Origin: Gordonia iterans
Lineage (GTDB): Bacteria; Actinomycetota; Actinomycetes; Mycobacteriales; Mycobacteriaceae
Length of the DNA: 64,000 nt
Direction: 5' to 3'
NCBI RefSeq assembly: GCF_002993285.1
Contig: NZ_CP027433.1
Location: 248,001 to 312,000, forward strand
Positions 63,374-64,000 of this stretch are shown here, piece by piece (positions within the stretch are counted from its first letter, which is position 1; every line of letters starts with the position of its first letter). Position numbers and translations under genes: made by a program. Under the pieces are notes generated by a model. That model did not search any database, was not told the origin of the DNA, and was given only the letters and a program-made list of their open reading frames with translations.

Positions 63374-64000
63374 TCCGGTGCGGCGGATCGCCGCCGTCCT
63401 CGGCGCCGTGGTCGCCATCGTGCTTCTGGTCCTGGGGCTCGGGGCGGCTCCGCAGACGTCCGGGCCGGCGCACGCAGAGGACACCGAGTACGCCGGACTG
63501 ACGATCACCGAGTTGACGCCGTCGACGGTGACCAGTGCCGACGGCGACGTGGTCCGGGTGAGCGGGCGCATCGAGAACACCTCGGACCGGCCGATGAGCG
63601 ATCTCCGGATCCGCCTGCAGATCGGCGATCGGATACGCACCGCGGTCGGCCTGCGCACCTCGCTGATGGCGCCCGACTCGGCCTTCCCGATCCGGACGTC
63701 GCCCCAGCGGGTCAGTGACCGGCTGCCGCCCGGCGCGACCGCCGAGTTCTCGGTCGACACGCCGGTCAGTGGGCCCGACGGCCTGCGCATCGGCCAGACC
63801 GGCGTCTATCCGCTGAAGGTCGCCGCCCTCGGTGCGCCCGAAGCGGTCGGGACCATCCAGGTGGCGGAGTCCCGCACCCTGCTCCCCGTGCTCTCCCTTC
63901 CGGCCGACGCCCAGCGCGCCACCGGCTTCGTCGACCCGGCTTGGGGGACCGGCGACGCGCGCATCGGCCGCGACGGCTCGCTCGCCCCCGACGACTCCTC
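63363..64000 (+). CDS. DUF6049-like secreted/membrane protein, 5' part (Rv3909-like)
   Basis: Open from GTG 63363 (overlapping mutT4 by 11 bp) or GTG 63378 to the window edge, so 3' end unseen. The N-terminus is a signal peptide or anchor ([15 protein letters not shown], then AHAED). The following beta-rich part ([39 protein letters not shown]) is an Ig-like region typical of DUF6049. In mycobacteria it precedes murJ (mviN) on the way to oriC. Confidence 0.8.
   Translation, partial: MRTDPVRRIAAVLGAVVAIVLLVLGLGAAPQTSGPAHAEDTEYAGLTITELTPSTVTSADGDVVRVSGRIENTSDRPMSDLRIRLQIGDRIRTAVGLRTSLMAPDSAFPIRTSPQRVSDRLPPGATAEFSVDTPVSGPDGLRIGQTGVYPLKVAALGAPEAVGTIQVAESRTLLPVLSLPADAQRATGFVDPAWGTGDARIGRDGSLAPDDS

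Overview
The window is a continuous 64 kb stretch of very GC-rich DNA with the gene set of a mycolic-acid actinobacterium (order Mycobacteriales). Gordonia or a close relative is my best guess. The basis is family recognition: ino1 with a PadR-type regulator, a DUF5318 protein with ponA and an Rv0051-like membrane protein, leuS, yqgE with an Rv0037c-like MFS protein, and pcnA-mutT4-DUF6049. In Corynebacterium these blocks lie on one side of oriC in the order ponA, ino1, leuS, pcnA, so the origin is probably not far beyond the right edge. In M. tuberculosis they sit on both sides of oriC.

Layout. 0-7.4 kb: cell-envelope genes (two GT87-like membrane proteins, one fused to a GNAT domain; class A PBP; DUF5318; PadR regulator overlapping ino1). 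7.4-7.9 kb: a repeat-rich gap. 7.9-21.3 kb: a zinc alcohol dehydrogenase gene cut in two by an island of about 12.4 kb. 21.3-36 kb: metallopeptidase, cation/proton antiporter, a cluster of two response-regulator-like and two kinase-like genes, argG, a drug exporter, a TrpB2-like enzyme, oxidoreductases, dinB. 36.1-36.7 kb: a 115-bp tandem repeat. 36.7-50.8 kb: FAD oxidoreductase, TPM protein, SDR, HAD, a ketosteroid isomerase with a KstR-type operator, a double adenine methyltransferase, a FadE23-like dehydrogenase, two tandem FUSC proteins and a DUF2804 protein. 51-64 kb: leuS, SdpI-like, SBF transporter, SDR, DedA, yqgE, MFS, class V aminotransferase, pcnA, NUDIX, and the start of a DUF6049 gene.

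The island is the most interesting part. Its cargo is an arsenic operon (thioredoxin reductase, thioredoxin, ACR3 permease, ArsR-ArsC fusion, ArsC), a divergent ArsO-like flavoprotein/ArsR pair, and a CmtR / P1B-type ATPase / LspA / thioredoxin-fold operon. At its right end lies a three-gene mobility module: an intact tyrosine recombinase, a small HTH-like protein, and a 640-residue protein with twelve CxxC knuckles followed by a tyrosine-recombinase-like domain that lacks the usual tyrosine. No phage or conjugation genes are present. The host gene reads on almost in register across the island, so the insertion site can be placed to within about 10-20 bp.

Several gaps hold dispersed repeats: a 43-bp GGTGGTCGAGTAG family, a 19-bp-period TCCGGCAGC family, and a GTTGAGCC...GTGTCGAAAC palindromic family. 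A copy of the last also lies inside the linker of the double methyltransferase. I saw no tRNA, rRNA or CRISPR array.
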